Source: Streptomyces sp. NBC_00459
GTDB lineage: Bacteria > Actinomycetota > Actinomycetes > Streptomycetales > Streptomycetaceae
Assembly: GCF_036013955.1 (NCBI RefSeq)
Contig: NZ_CP107903.1
Coordinates: 6,882,001-6,946,000, forward strand
Length of the DNA stretch: 64,000 bases
Reading direction: 5' to 3'
The notes below the pieces were generated by a model. The model was not told where the DNA came from. It did no database searches and worked only from the letters and a program-made list of their open reading frames with translations. Made by a program: the position numbers and the translations under genes. Below are positions 54,051-64,000 of the stretch, one piece after another. The first letter of the stretch is position 1. Every line of letters starts with the position of its first letter.

Positions 54051-54838
54051 CCGACGGGGAGCAGGCCGCAACGGCTGCGGGGAGCACGGCGCTTCGGATC
54101 AACCGCATGCACTTCCCGGTCACCGCCCTGGGGCCCGGCCGACGGCTCGGCGTGTGGACCCAGGGCTGCTCGGTGCGCTGCGCGGGCTGCCTCGCCCACG
54201 ACACCTGGTCGTCCGAGAACGGGTCCGTTCTCACCGCCGAGGACTTCAGGGACATCTGGCGGCGGGCGCTCGACGGGGGCGCGGACGGGCTCACCGTGTC
54301 CGGCGGCGAGCCGGGCGACCAGCCGGAAGCACTGACCGCACTGCTGAGGGTCGCCCGCGAGGAGACGGCCGACCGCCCCGCAGACCTCCTCGTCTACACG
54401 GGCCACCCACTGGAGGTCCTGGAGCGGCGCGCCCCCCAGGTGACCGGCGGCCTCGCGGACGCGGTGATCAGCGAGCCCTTCCGGGCCGACGCGCCGACCA
54501 CCCTGATCTGGCGCGGCTCGGCCAACCAGATCGTCACCCCGCTCACCCCCCTCGGACGGGAACGCTACGGCCCGTGGCTGGAGCACCACCCCGAACGCGC
54601 GCCGATGCAACTGGTGACGTCGGACAGCGACGCCTGGCTCATCGGCGTACCCAGGTCGGGCGAACTGCCCCTGCTGGAAAAGGCGTTGCGTACGGCCGGC
54701 TTCCGCCATGGACAGGTGTCCTGGCGCCCCGCCCGTCGTACAGCCCCGGCCGCCGGGCCCGAACCCGGCGATGAACCCCCGGCGGTCACCCCGCCCACCG
54801 CCCCGTCCGGCCCCGCCAAGAAGGAGACCGACCGGTGA
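54041..54838 (+). CDS. Radical SAM protein of the activase (single 4Fe-4S) type
   Basis: 265 aa from the ATG at 54041, ten bases inside the AAA+ gene and preceded by GGAG. Cluster motif Cys43-x3-Cys47-x2-Cys50 (TQGCSVRCAGCLAHDTW) and SAM motif SGGEP (87-91), as in glycyl-radical activating enzymes such as PflA and NrdG. The C-terminal 50 residues are Pro-rich and disordered. No glycyl-radical enzyme is adjacent, so the substrate is probably a protein of this system or a small molecule. GTGA-coupled to the pseudokinase. Confidence 0.85.
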   Translation: MGLTDGEQAATAAGSTALRINRMHFPVTALGPGRRLGVWTQGCSVRCAGCLAHDTWSSENGSVLTAEDFRDIWRRALDGGADGLTVSGGEPGDQPEALTALLRVAREETADRPADLLVYTGHPLEVLERRAPQVTGGLADAVISEPFRADAPTTLIWRGSANQIVTPLTPLGRERYGPWLEHHPERAPMQLVTSDSDAWLIGVPRSGELPLLEKALRTAGFRHGQVSWRPARRTAPAAGPEPGDEPPAVTPPTAPSGPAKKETDR

Positions 54839-57603
54839 AGTACTTCTGCCGGGACGGTGAGCACGCCAGCGCCACCGCCTACTGCGACGAGCACGACTGC
54901 GACACCGTGAAGGTCAGGCGTGCGCAGGACACCACGCCCCCGCGCACCGGACCGGCCGGAAACAGCGATACGGCGGATCCCATCGACGACCTGCTGCGCG
55001 ACGCGGGCACGGCGGGTACGAAGGACTCGACGCGGGAATCCGCGAGCGAGCCGGACGAAGGGCAGGTGGAACTCCCGCCCGGCGTCAGGCGCCACTACCG
55101 GCTCCTGGAGATGCTCCCCGCCGAGGCCGCCGTCGGCGGGCGCCTCTGGCTGGCCGCGCCGGTGGACAGCCCACAGGGGATCGTCCTGCTCAAGGTGCAC
55201 GCACGCGGTTTCCAGCCGAGCGCGGCCAAGGACCGGCTGCGGAACGGCGACCCAGGTGCCGTGGCCCGTCTCGCCGGCGGAGTGGAGACCATGCCCGACG
55301 GCAGCCGAACCGTCACCTGGGAGACATTGCGGCCACCCGGCGGCGGAACACTGCGGAAGGCGCTGGACGACTCGCTCACACGGCCGGGTGGCCCGCCGGG
55401 CCGTCTCGGCGGGCTGGCCGAACCGACCGTCCGGGCCCTGCTCACCGGCTTGGCGGAGCTGCTGGAGACCTGGGAACGCGACTTCGCGGCGGTCCCCGTG
55501 AACATCTCGCCGGACACGCTGTACCTGCGCGAGCCGGGCGGCTCCCAACTGGTGCTCCCGGACCTGGACGGCGCGGCCGTGCTGGGCGAGGAGTGCGCGC
55601 GGGGGCCGCGCCCGCCGCTGACGCGCTATCTGGCCCCCGCCCATCTGGTGCCGCAGGGACGCTGGGGGGTCCGCAGCGCCTGGGCGAGTGTGGCCGCCGT
55701 GGTCCACGAACTCCTCACCGGCCGACCACGGATCGAGCCGGGCCAGGATCCCGACGAGCTGACGGACGCACTGCTCCACCCGCCGGCCGCCGACACCGGC
55801 GACGCACACTGGAACGGCCTCCTCGACCAGCTGGCCGGTGGCCGCCTGGGGGCGGCGGAAGTACGGGCCTGGTGCGCGGAACGGGAGTCCGCGACAGCCC
55901 CCGTCGAGCCGTTCCTGTACGGCGACCGGCCCTACGACGACCCGGCGGAACTGGTGTCGGCCCTGATCGATTCGGGCACGCACGGCCTGCTCTGGCTCGG
56001 CGCGCCGGACAACACCGAGCGGCTGGCCGGGTGGCTGGAGACCCGCGCGCCCCAGTCGGACCGGAGCCCGCTCGACCGGTTCCTCCACTCACCGGGCAGC
56101 CCCTACGCGGCGGACCAGGCGCTGGCGGCACTCGCGGCGGAGTTCGTCCCCTTCGTCCAGCCACGCTTCCGGGGCGATGTCATCGACGAGGACGGTCTGG
56201 TGGCGCTGGCCGCGCGCGAGGACATCACGGTGTTGCGCATGGTGCTCGACAGCGGTGTGCTGGCCGGCGCGGCCCGCCAGACCTGCGCCCGGCACGGTGG
56301 CGAGCCCGGCTGCCCGGCGCTGCGCGGCCTGGCCGAGAAGGTGTCCAGGGCCCTGGAGACGGCCGCCCAGGAGACCACTCGCACCGCGCAGGCGCTGGAG
56401 CGCGAACGCGCGGACGAGACAGACGGGTTGCGGGCCGACGCGGCCCAGCACCTGATCCCGGCCGGCCCCGGCTGGTACGACCAGGACACCGCCCTGTCCA
56501 CCGTGGTCCGGCTGGTCGCCGGCGACGAGGACTTCCTCGGGCACTGCCGTGAACGCCTGTCGAAGGCACGGCCCGTCGCGGGCACCCCACGCTGGTGGAG
56601 CCGTCTGCACGACCAGACGACCGAATCGCTGGGCCGTGATCCAGCGGGCCCGCTCGGGGCGACGGCGGCGGGGCTGGTGGCGGCGGCGCTGGCCTTCGAC
56701 CGTCAGGTCATGGCGTTCCGCCGCGACCTGCGGCGGGCCCGCCGCATCGACACCGGCCGCCGCCTCAACGAGGGTGTCCGGCGGGCGACCCGGAGCGTGC
56801 GCTCCCGCTTCTCCCGCTCCGCGCAGGACCGGGACGAGGCCCGTACCCGGCGCCGGCAGTCCATGGACCTGGTGCACAGCAGACTGCTGAGCCTGAGATG
56901 GCTCTGGCTGACGGTGTTCGCCATCGGCCTGCTCGACGTGATCGGCTACACGGCGTACGGCTGGGTGCCTTACACCCCGCCCCCGCCCCCGCCCGCGGCG
57001 TCGGCCGCCGCACACCACACCACCACGGCGCGCACGCCGTTCACCGCTTCCGGGATCGCCCTGACCGACCGGCGGGGCAAGCAGACCGGCAAGCCCGGGC
57101 CCACGCCGAAACCGGAGGACACGTCCCCGACCTGGCGCTCCCGTTCCCAGCTCTGGCACGAAGCCACCACCGACGCGGCACCGAAGGCGGCCGAACTGGT
57201 GACGTCCCTCCACGACTTCTCCGACCAGGTGACCGAGGACCGCCCGGACTGGACCGAGGACGGCGCGTTCTTCGCCTTCGGCACCCGGGCACCGGACGAA
57301 CTCCCGTGGCTGCTGCCCACCCTGCTCATGCTCGGCTCGGCGGCGGGCCTGCGCTGGGCGGTCCGGGGCCGCACCCGCGCCCTCCGCCTCACCTGCGCCG
57401 TCGTGGCCACCCTGACCACCGCGGCCGTCCTGTGGCACCTGTGGGCGGACGGCCTCACCCACACCCTCCTGGCCACGGCGTACGCCCTCGACTTCTGGCA
57501 CGGGACGGCTTGGGTGGTGGGGGCGCTGGGCGTCGCGCTGTGGGTGTGCGGCGGGCGGGGGACCGCACCGGTGCCGATGCGGAGGAACGTCGGCTATGGG
57601 TGA
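54835..57603 (+). CDS. Zinc-binding, membrane-anchored pseudokinase
   Basis: 922 aa, GTG at 54835. The N-terminus has Cys5, His10, Cys17, His20 and Cys22, a likely zinc finger. Residues about 80-330 resemble a protein kinase but with lost residues: VLLKVHARG keeps a Lys, the catalytic loop reads VPVNISPDTLYL without Asp, and the DFG position reads DLDGA. A helical middle part (330-680) follows, with an Arg-rich stretch. A helix around LWLTVFAIGLLDVIGY, a Pro/Thr outer region and three C-terminal helices end the protein. Probably a signal-receiving scaffold. Last gene of the rightward operon. Confidence 0.8.
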   Translation: MKYFCRDGEHASATAYCDEHDCDTVKVRRAQDTTPPRTGPAGNSDTADPIDDLLRDAGTAGTKDSTRESASEPDEGQVELPPGVRRHYRLLEMLPAEAAVGGRLWLAAPVDSPQGIVLLKVHARGFQPSAAKDRLRNGDPGAVARLAGGVETMPDGSRTVTWETLRPPGGGTLRKALDDSLTRPGGPPGRLGGLAEPTVRALLTGLAELLETWERDFAAVPVNISPDTLYLREPGGSQLVLPDLDGAAVLGEECARGPRPPLTRYLAPAHLVPQGRWGVRSAWASVAAVVHELLTGRPRIEPGQDPDELTDALLHPPAADTGDAHWNGLLDQLAGGRLGAAEVRAWCAERESATAPVEPFLYGDRPYDDPAELVSALIDSGTHGLLWLGAPDNTERLAGWLETRAPQSDRSPLDRFLHSPGSPYAADQALAALAAEFVPFVQPRFRGDVIDEDGLVALAAREDITVLRMVLDSGVLAGAARQTCARHGGEPGCPALRGLAEKVSRALETAAQETTRTAQALERERADETDGLRADAAQHLIPAGPGWYDQDTALSTVVRLVAGDEDFLGHCRERLSKARPVAGTPRWWSRLHDQTTESLGRDPAGPLGATAAGLVAAALAFDRQVMAFRRDLRRARRIDTGRRLNEGVRRATRSVRSRFSRSAQDRDEARTRRRQSMDLVHSRLLSLRWLWLTVFAIGLLDVIGYTAYGWVPYTPPPPPPAASAAAHHTTTARTPFTASGIALTDRRGKQTGKPGPTPKPEDTSPTWRSRSQLWHEATTDAAPKAAELVTSLHDFSDQVTEDRPDWTEDGAFFAFGTRAPDELPWLLPTLLMLGSAAGLRWAVRGRTRALRLTCAVVATLTTAAVLWHLWADGLTHTLLATAYALDFWHGTAWVVGALGVALWVCGGRGTAPVPMRRNVGYG

Positions 57604-57693
57604 CCCCAGGGGTGGCGAGGCGGCAACGTACACGGCTTTCGCCTGGCAGGACCGGCCGCACCGGAGGACAGGAACGCGCCGGTCGGGCCCGCC

Positions 57694-57760
57694 CCTCAGC
57701 ACTCGATGATGTTGACCGCAAGCCCGCCCCGGGCCGTCTCCTTGTACTTGACGTACATGT
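57694..57760. repeat. Displaced copy of the sdaA 3' end (left direct repeat)
   Basis: 67 bases identical to 59747-59813 except at six positions; the first 20 are a perfect match. Same orientation as the intact copy, so the two form direct repeats flanking about 2 kb. This is the pattern left when an element integrates at the 3' end of a gene and restores it. Confidence 0.8.
57696..57758 (-). pseudogene. sdaA C-terminal remnant
   Basis: Encodes MYVKYKETARGGLAVNIIEC plus stop on the minus strand, the last 20 residues of L-serine dehydratase with one change (Tyr for Ser). Upstream bases diverge at once. Too short to be a gene; it marks the other end of the insertion. Confidence 0.8.
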
Positions 57761-57944
57761 GGACGGCTGCTGATCACGGGGTTGACCTGCGGTTTTGATA
57801 TACCCAGGCTTGCCTTGAATCACGTCAGGGACTTTTTGGGGACTTCTTGGCGGGGCTGATCACAACGTATTCCATGCTGCGTGAGACGCCTGTGGGGTTG
57901 GGTCGTTGATGCTTGGGCGGCATCCGATGACTTCGGTGAGCCCC

Positions 57945-57973
57945 GCACTCGTAATGCGTAGGTTGCAGGTTCG
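57945..57973 (+). pseudogene. tRNA-Thr(CGT)-like fragment
   Basis: These 29 bases read as an anticodon arm (CGCA-CTCGTAA-TGCG, anticodon CGT), a variable region and the start of a T arm (GCAGGTTCG), then diverge. No acceptor or D arm is present, so it is not a working tRNA. Such 3'-half fragments are typical attachment-site relics. Confidence 0.5.
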
Positions 57974-58006
57974 CCCTTGAAGCCTGGCCGGTCGGCCGGG
58001 TCTGGT

Positions 58007-58906
58007 TCATGACCACGTGAGGGTCGCCGCACTCCAAGTGAGGGTGATGGCATCGTCGTTGAGAAGTGTGTCGGCGAAGGCGGTGACCTGTAGGACGACG
58101 TCGGTGAAGCGTTCGGGGTAGCCGGTTGCGGCGGGGCCTTGTCGGCGGCGCCAGGCGGTGTACGAGGTCTGGCGGCGCTCGCCGAGGTCGCTGATGGCGG
58201 TGCTGAGGGGTTTCAGGGTGATGCCGCGGTGTGCGGCGGTGGCGGTCAGCGCGGTGGTGAGTTCCTGGCCGTCGAGGTCGTTGAGGGTGAGCAGCCGGTA
58301 GAGATCGCCGTAGTCGCGGTCGCGGGTGTTGAGGTCGCCGAGTGAGACGGCGGTGGAGAGTTTCTCGGCGATGACGGTGGCGAGCGGGTAGCCGAGGAGC
58401 TGGAAGCTGTCCGTCGTGAGTTGCTGTGGGTAGTCGATGATTCGGGGGCCGGGAGTGACTGGATCGCCGAAGCTGACATCAAGTTGGAGCTTGAGTCGTG
58501 CTCGGGCGATGGAGGCGCCCATGGACAGACGCAGACCGTGGTACTCGTCCTCCTCGCGGATGGGCACAGTCTTGAGCGTCGCAGGATCGAATGCGACGCC
58601 GTCGTCGATCTCGGTGGCGGCGATGCCGGCGATCCTGCGAATGATCTCCGCTTCGTCGCCTGCAAAAGAGCGGCCGAGGATGTCGATGTCGCGGGTCATC
58701 CGGCGTGCGCCGAACTGGGCGAGGAGCAGGCCGCCCTTGAGTACGAAGTGTTCGCGGCCGAGGGGTGACGCGGCCAGGCGGTAGAGGAAGCGTTCGAGGA
58801 CGTACTCGACCATGATCTCGTCCGTGGACCGGCTGGCGCGGCAAGCCAGGTTGCGCAGGTCGTTGTAGACGCGGCCGGCGGTGGTGTCACGAGTGGGGTT
58901 GGCCAT
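58007..58906 (-). CDS. AbiEii-like nucleotidyltransferase toxin
   Basis: 299 aa, ATG at 58904-58906, overlapping the antitoxin stop by one base. Nucleotidyltransferase signature FVLKGGLLLAQFG...RMTRDIDIL gives the paired Asp, with a third acidic residue in LKLQLDVSFGD. The AbiEii-specific block VIAEKLSTAVSLGDLNTRDRDYGDLYRLL follows. Family knowledge: these toxins modify tRNA or nucleotides and mediate phage abortive infection or plasmid addiction. Ends with a repeated TLTWS, perhaps a small slippage. Inside the candidate integrated element. Confidence 0.87.
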   Translation of the reverse strand: MANPTRDTTAGRVYNDLRNLACRASRSTDEIMVEYVLERFLYRLAASPLGREHFVLKGGLLLAQFGARRMTRDIDILGRSFAGDEAEIIRRIAGIAATEIDDGVAFDPATLKTVPIREEDEYHGLRLSMGASIARARLKLQLDVSFGDPVTPGPRIIDYPQQLTTDSFQLLGYPLATVIAEKLSTAVSLGDLNTRDRDYGDLYRLLTLNDLDGQELTTALTATAAHRGITLKPLSTAISDLGERRQTSYTAWRRRQGPAATGYPERFTDVVLQVTAFADTLLNDDAITLTWSAATLTWS

Positions 58907-59520
58907 CAGGCGAGCACCGCCTCAACGGCAGGGCGGATAACGGAGAGAGCACCCAACTCGCGCGCGACGTCCTGGAGTTCGCCGATGTTACGGCGTCCGC
59001 CCTGGCGCAGATAGCGGCCGAGCGCGGACAGGGCGAGGGTCTCGCCGATGCGGCTGCGGTGGCGCATTGCGTCGACGACGCTGCGGGCGGCGCTGTACAC
59101 GGGGATGGTTTCTCCTGGGGCTGCTTCGAATCGTTCGACGCCGAGGGCGAAGGTCGTCGGGGCGTACTGCGCCACTACGGTGGGTGGGTAGGAGATTGTG
59201 GGGCGGCGTGTACCGCGCGGCACGGCGATGTGTACCGCTGCGGGGATGTCGTCGATCAGCTCGTGCAGGGCCAGAGCGGACTCGCCGCACACGACGGCGC
59301 GAGGAGTCCGTGCGCACACGGCCAGCAGATCCGCGTGCGCGGTCTCTGGTGCGTCTGCCCGTCGGTAGACCCCCCGGGACAGTTCGTCTATCTCTCCCGC
59401 CGCGACCAAGGACGCCAGATCACGAGGGGAGAGCAGGACCTGACGTGCTTGCGCCGTAGTGAACGTGGGGGAGAGGCCGGTCAGCCGCTGCTCCAAGCGC
59501 GGGTTCTCCGCAGCACTCAT
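58906..59520 (-). CDS. AbiEi-like antitoxin / autorepressor
   Basis: 204 aa, ATG at 59518-59520. N-terminal winged-helix part (FTTAQARQVLLSPRDLASLVAAGEIDELSRGVYRR) and a C-terminal AbiEi-type domain (VVCGESALALHELIDDIP, VHIAVPRGTRRP, YSAARSVVDAMRHRSRIG). Family knowledge: AbiEi neutralises the toxin and represses the operon through inverted repeats. Matching inverted repeats lie directly upstream, supporting the call. First gene of the pair, toxin second, as in abiE operons. Confidence 0.87.
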   Translation of the reverse strand: MSAAENPRLEQRLTGLSPTFTTAQARQVLLSPRDLASLVAAGEIDELSRGVYRRADAPETAHADLLAVCARTPRAVVCGESALALHELIDDIPAAVHIAVPRGTRRPTISYPPTVVAQYAPTTFALGVERFEAAPGETIPVYSAARSVVDAMRHRSRIGETLALSALGRYLRQGGRRNIGELQDVARELGALSVIRPAVEAVLA

Positions 59521-59568
59521 GTATCGAATGGTACCCCTCTGGAGGTTTCAGGGGATCGATTTGATACA
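59520..59568 (-). promoter_or_regulatory. Candidate AbiEi operator
   Basis: TGTATCGAAT (59520-59529) and ATTTGATACA (59559-59568) form a 10-base inverted repeat with one mismatch, enclosing CCCCT...AGGGG (59534-59538, 59550-59554). The start codon lies in the proximal arm, so binding would block transcription or translation. The rest of 59569-59748 shows nothing coding. Confidence 0.6.
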
Positions 59569-59748
59569 TCCTGGCGACGGTTGGCGGTCAGGGCGAGTCG
59601 GAACAGCGATCGAAGAGGTTACGAACCTCCAGGTCAGGCTCCCGCCCCATGGGATTTCCTGGGGACTTTCGGGGATTTCCCGCCGCATAAGCAGGGAAGG
59701 CCCCGACAGCACCGAAAGACACGAACGTGCTGGTTAGGGCCTGTTGCC

Positions 59749-61116
<1,368 letters not shown>

Positions 61117-61180
61117 GGGAACTCCTCAGAACGGGGGCGGTGGGCTCCGCACGGGGCGGAGCCCACTCACTCCAGGGGTG

Positions 61181-62443
61181 CTACTTGGTCAGGCCGGGGT
61201 ACAGCGGGTGCTTGTCGGCCAGCGCCTTCACGCGTGCCTTCAGAGCATCGGCGTCGTACGACGGCTTCAGGGTCTCGGCGATGACGTCCGCGACCTCGGT
61301 GAAGTCCTCGGCCGTGAAGCCGCGGGTGGCCAGCGCCGGGGTGCCGATCCGCAGGCCCGACGTCACCATCGGGGGACGCGGGTCGTTCGGGATCGCGTTC
61401 CGGTTGACGGTGATGCCGACCTCGTGGAGACGGTCCTCCGCCTGCTTGCCGTCCAGCTCGGAGTTGCGCAGGTCCACAAGGACCAGGTGGACGTCCGTAC
61501 CGCCGGAGAGGACGGACACGCCGTGCTCGGCGACGTCCGCGCGCACCAGACGCTCGGCGAGGAGCCGCGCGCCCTCGACCGTACGCTGCTGGCGCTCCTT
61601 GAACTCCTCGCTCGCGGCGACCTTGAAGGAGACGGCCTTCGCGGCGATCACATGCTCCAGGGGACCGCCCTGGAAGCCCGGGAAGACGGACGAGTTCAGC
61701 TTCTTCGCGAACTCCTTCTTCGCCAGGATGATGCCGCCGCGCGGGCCGCCCAGCGTCTTGTGGGTCGTCGAGGTGACGACGTCCGCGTACGGCACCGGGT
61801 TCGGGTGCAGGCCCGCCGCGACCAGACCGGCGAAGTGCGCCATGTCGACCCAGAGGTGGGCCCCGACCTCGTCCGCGATACGGCGGAACTCCGCGAAGTC
61901 CAGCTGCCTCGGGTACGCCGACCAGCCCGCGATGATCACCTTCGGGCGGTGCTCCTTGGCGAGCTGCTCCAGCTCGGCCATGTCGACCAGACCGGCCTCG
62001 TCCACGTGGTAGGCGACCACGTCGAACTGCTTGCCGGAGAAGTTCAGCCGCATCCCGTGGGTGAGATGGCCGCCGTGGGCCAGGTCCAGGCCGAGGATGG
62101 TGTCGCCGGGCTGGGCCAGCGCGAACAGCGCGGCCTGGTTGGCGGAGGCGCCCGAGTGCGGCTGCACGTTGGCGTACTCGGCGCCGAACAGTTCCTTGAC
62201 CCGGTCGATCGCGATCTGCTCGGCGACGTCGACGTGCTCGCAGCCGCCGTAGTAGCGGCGGCCGGGGTAGCCCTCGGCGTACTTGTTGGTGAGAACCGAG
62301 CCCTGGGCCTCCATGACGGCGACCGGAGCGAAGTTCTCCGAGGCGATCATCTCCAGGGTGGACTGCTGGCGGTTCAGCTCGGCGTCGACGGCGGCGGCGA
62401 TGTCCGGGTCGAGCTCGTGCAGGGGAGTGTTCAGAAGCGACAT
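61181..62443 (-). CDS. glyA: Serine hydroxymethyltransferase
   Basis: PLP enzyme interconverting glycine plus methylene-tetrahydrofolate and serine. 420 aa, ATG at 62441-62443, with AAGGAC about 11 bases upstream. Motifs: STLEMIASENFAP, NKYAEGYPGRRYYGG, VQPHSGASANQAAL, DMAHFAGLVAAG, and the PLP-lysine block TSTTHKTLGGPRGG. Takes the methylene-folate made by the glycine cleavage system and passes serine to SdaA. Gaps of 38 and 64 bases to its neighbours fit one operon. Confidence 0.96.
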   Translation of the reverse strand: MSLLNTPLHELDPDIAAAVDAELNRQQSTLEMIASENFAPVAVMEAQGSVLTNKYAEGYPGRRYYGGCEHVDVAEQIAIDRVKELFGAEYANVQPHSGASANQAALFALAQPGDTILGLDLAHGGHLTHGMRLNFSGKQFDVVAYHVDEAGLVDMAELEQLAKEHRPKVIIAGWSAYPRQLDFAEFRRIADEVGAHLWVDMAHFAGLVAAGLHPNPVPYADVVTSTTHKTLGGPRGGIILAKKEFAKKLNSSVFPGFQGGPLEHVIAAKAVSFKVAASEEFKERQQRTVEGARLLAERLVRADVAEHGVSVLSGGTDVHLVLVDLRNSELDGKQAEDRLHEVGITVNRNAIPNDPRPPMVTSGLRIGTPALATRGFTAEDFTEVADVIAETLKPSYDADALKARVKALADKHPLYPGLTK

Positions 62444-62481
62444 GGGGTCAGTAGGTCCTTACGTCCTTGTGCCTGGGGGAC

Positions 62482-62859
62482 TCAGCTGCCGGAGAACGCG
62501 GTGTACTCGTCCGCGGAGAGCAGGTCGCCCGGCTCGTCCGCGACGCGCACCTTGAAGAGCCAGCCGCCTTCGAAGGGGGCGGAGTTCACCAGTGACGGAT
62601 CGTTGGAGACGTCCTCGTTGACCTCGGTGACCTCACCGGTGACCGGGGAGTACAGGTCGCTGACGGACTTGGTCGACTCCAGCTCACCGCAGGTCTCGCC
62701 CGCGGTCACCGTGGCGCCGACCTCGGGAAGCTGTACGTACACGACATCGCCGAGCGCGTTGGCCGCGTGCTCGGTGATACCGACCGTCGAGACGCCGTTC
62801 TCGGCGCCCGACAGCCACTCGTGCTCCTTGCTGTAGCGCAGCTGCTGGGGGTTGCTCAT
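62482..62859 (-). CDS. gcvH: Glycine cleavage system H protein
   Basis: 125 aa from the ATG at 62857-62859, preceded by AGGAG; an upstream in-frame extension to 62898 is unlikely. Lipoyl-lysine site GELESTKSVSDLYSPVTGEV, N-terminal RYSKEHEWL, C-terminal GGWLFKVRVADEPGDLLSADEY. Shuttles the aminomethyl group from the P protein to GcvT. Confidence 0.95.
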   Translation of the reverse strand: MSNPQQLRYSKEHEWLSGAENGVSTVGITEHAANALGDVVYVQLPEVGATVTAGETCGELESTKSVSDLYSPVTGEVTEVNEDVSNDPSLVNSAPFEGGWLFKVRVADEPGDLLSADEYTAFSGS

Positions 62860-62914
62860 GGCCTGAATTCTCCTGTACGCGGGGGACTGGTCATGCATGG
62901 GGTTACTACAGGCA

Positions 62915-62933
62915 CTGCCCGTCAGCAGGGCAG
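62915..62933 (-). promoter_or_regulatory. Small hairpin between gcvT and gcvH
   Basis: CTGCCC (62915-62920) and GGGCAG (62928-62933), 7-base loop, in the 126-base gap between the two coding regions. Too weak for a firm terminator; perhaps an RNA-processing or attenuation element. Confidence 0.3.
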
Positions 62934-62985
62934 GACACGGGATACGGGATACCGGTTGCTTCTGACGCCGGGGTGACGGCCGGGG

Positions 62986-64000
<1,015 letters not shown>

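Noticed and set aside
57606..57616. ACCCCAGGGGT as terminator of the pseudokinase operon
   Set aside because: Five-base arms with a single-base centre cannot form a stable hairpin; too weak to call.
57945..58016. A complete tRNA gene
   Set aside because: Only the anticodon arm and part of a T arm are present; there are no D or acceptor arms.

Overview
The window is high-GC actinobacterial DNA from a Streptomyces-type chromosome. The signs are GTG/TTG starts with purine-rich ribosome sites, pervasive ATGA/GTGA translational coupling, a Tat-exported sulfatase, tandem thermolysin-like proteases, and a GlgE-type alpha-glucan locus. As I recall it, the order glgB-mak-treS-glgE-glgP ... metallopeptidases ... 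ABC exporters ... glgX ... L,D-transpeptidases ... enoyl-CoA hydratase ... ADP-ribosyltransferase ... MerR ... EF-hand ... sdaA-glyA-gcvH-gcvT matches the SCO5440-SCO5472 stretch of S. coelicolor. I therefore read most of the window as conserved core chromosome.

Layout. (1) 1-14.8 kb: the maltosyltransferase (GlgE) pathway on the minus strand (glgE-treS-mak-glgB, glgB cut by the left edge), then a secreted S8 protease, glgP on the plus strand, a lectin-tailed Ser/Thr kinase and a DUF1990 protein. (2) 14.9-19.2 kb: two paralogous secreted M4 metallopeptidases that share a promoter element. (3) 19.2-30.5 kb: four ABC half-transporters forming two heterodimers, each with complementary degeneracies in its ATP sites, then an ABC-2 exporter with a NarL-type two-component system. 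(4) 30.5-32.2 kb: a sulfatase preceded by a cysteine-containing leader peptide and an uninterrupted pyrimidine tract in the mRNA. (5) 32.3-45.3 kb: an acetyltransferase, glgX, two lipoprotein L,D-transpeptidases, an enoyl-CoA hydratase, a GHKL ATPase, a deacetylase-like lipoprotein, a beta-propeller lipoprotein, a scabin/ScARP-like secreted ADP-ribosyltransferase, a second acetyltransferase facing a MerR regulator, a small EF-hand protein and a GH25 hydrolase.

(6) 45.4-57.6 kb is the accessory heart of the window: two divergent, tightly coupled operons. Leftward run a small Cys-rich protein, a membrane protein and a 1275-aa helical/CHAT-protease protein. Rightward run a coiled-coil protein, a ClpB-like AAA+ ATPase, an activase-like radical SAM protein and a zinc-binding membrane pseudokinase. 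I read this as a multi-component, NTP-dependent system, probably defence or stress, with a CHAT protease as likely effector. I do not know it as a characterised system. (7) 57.6-59.8 kb: a small relic of an integrated element. A displaced, diverged copy of the sdaA 3' end and the intact sdaA 3' end flank an AbiE-like toxin-antitoxin pair and a tRNA-Thr(CGT)-like fragment. (8) 59.7-64 kb: gcvT-gcvH-glyA-sdaA on the minus strand, a glycine to serine to pyruvate route, with gcvT cut by the right edge.

Functions come from motif reading only; no database search was run. Start sites were chosen by ribosome-binding sites and neighbouring gene ends, and doubtful ones are flagged.
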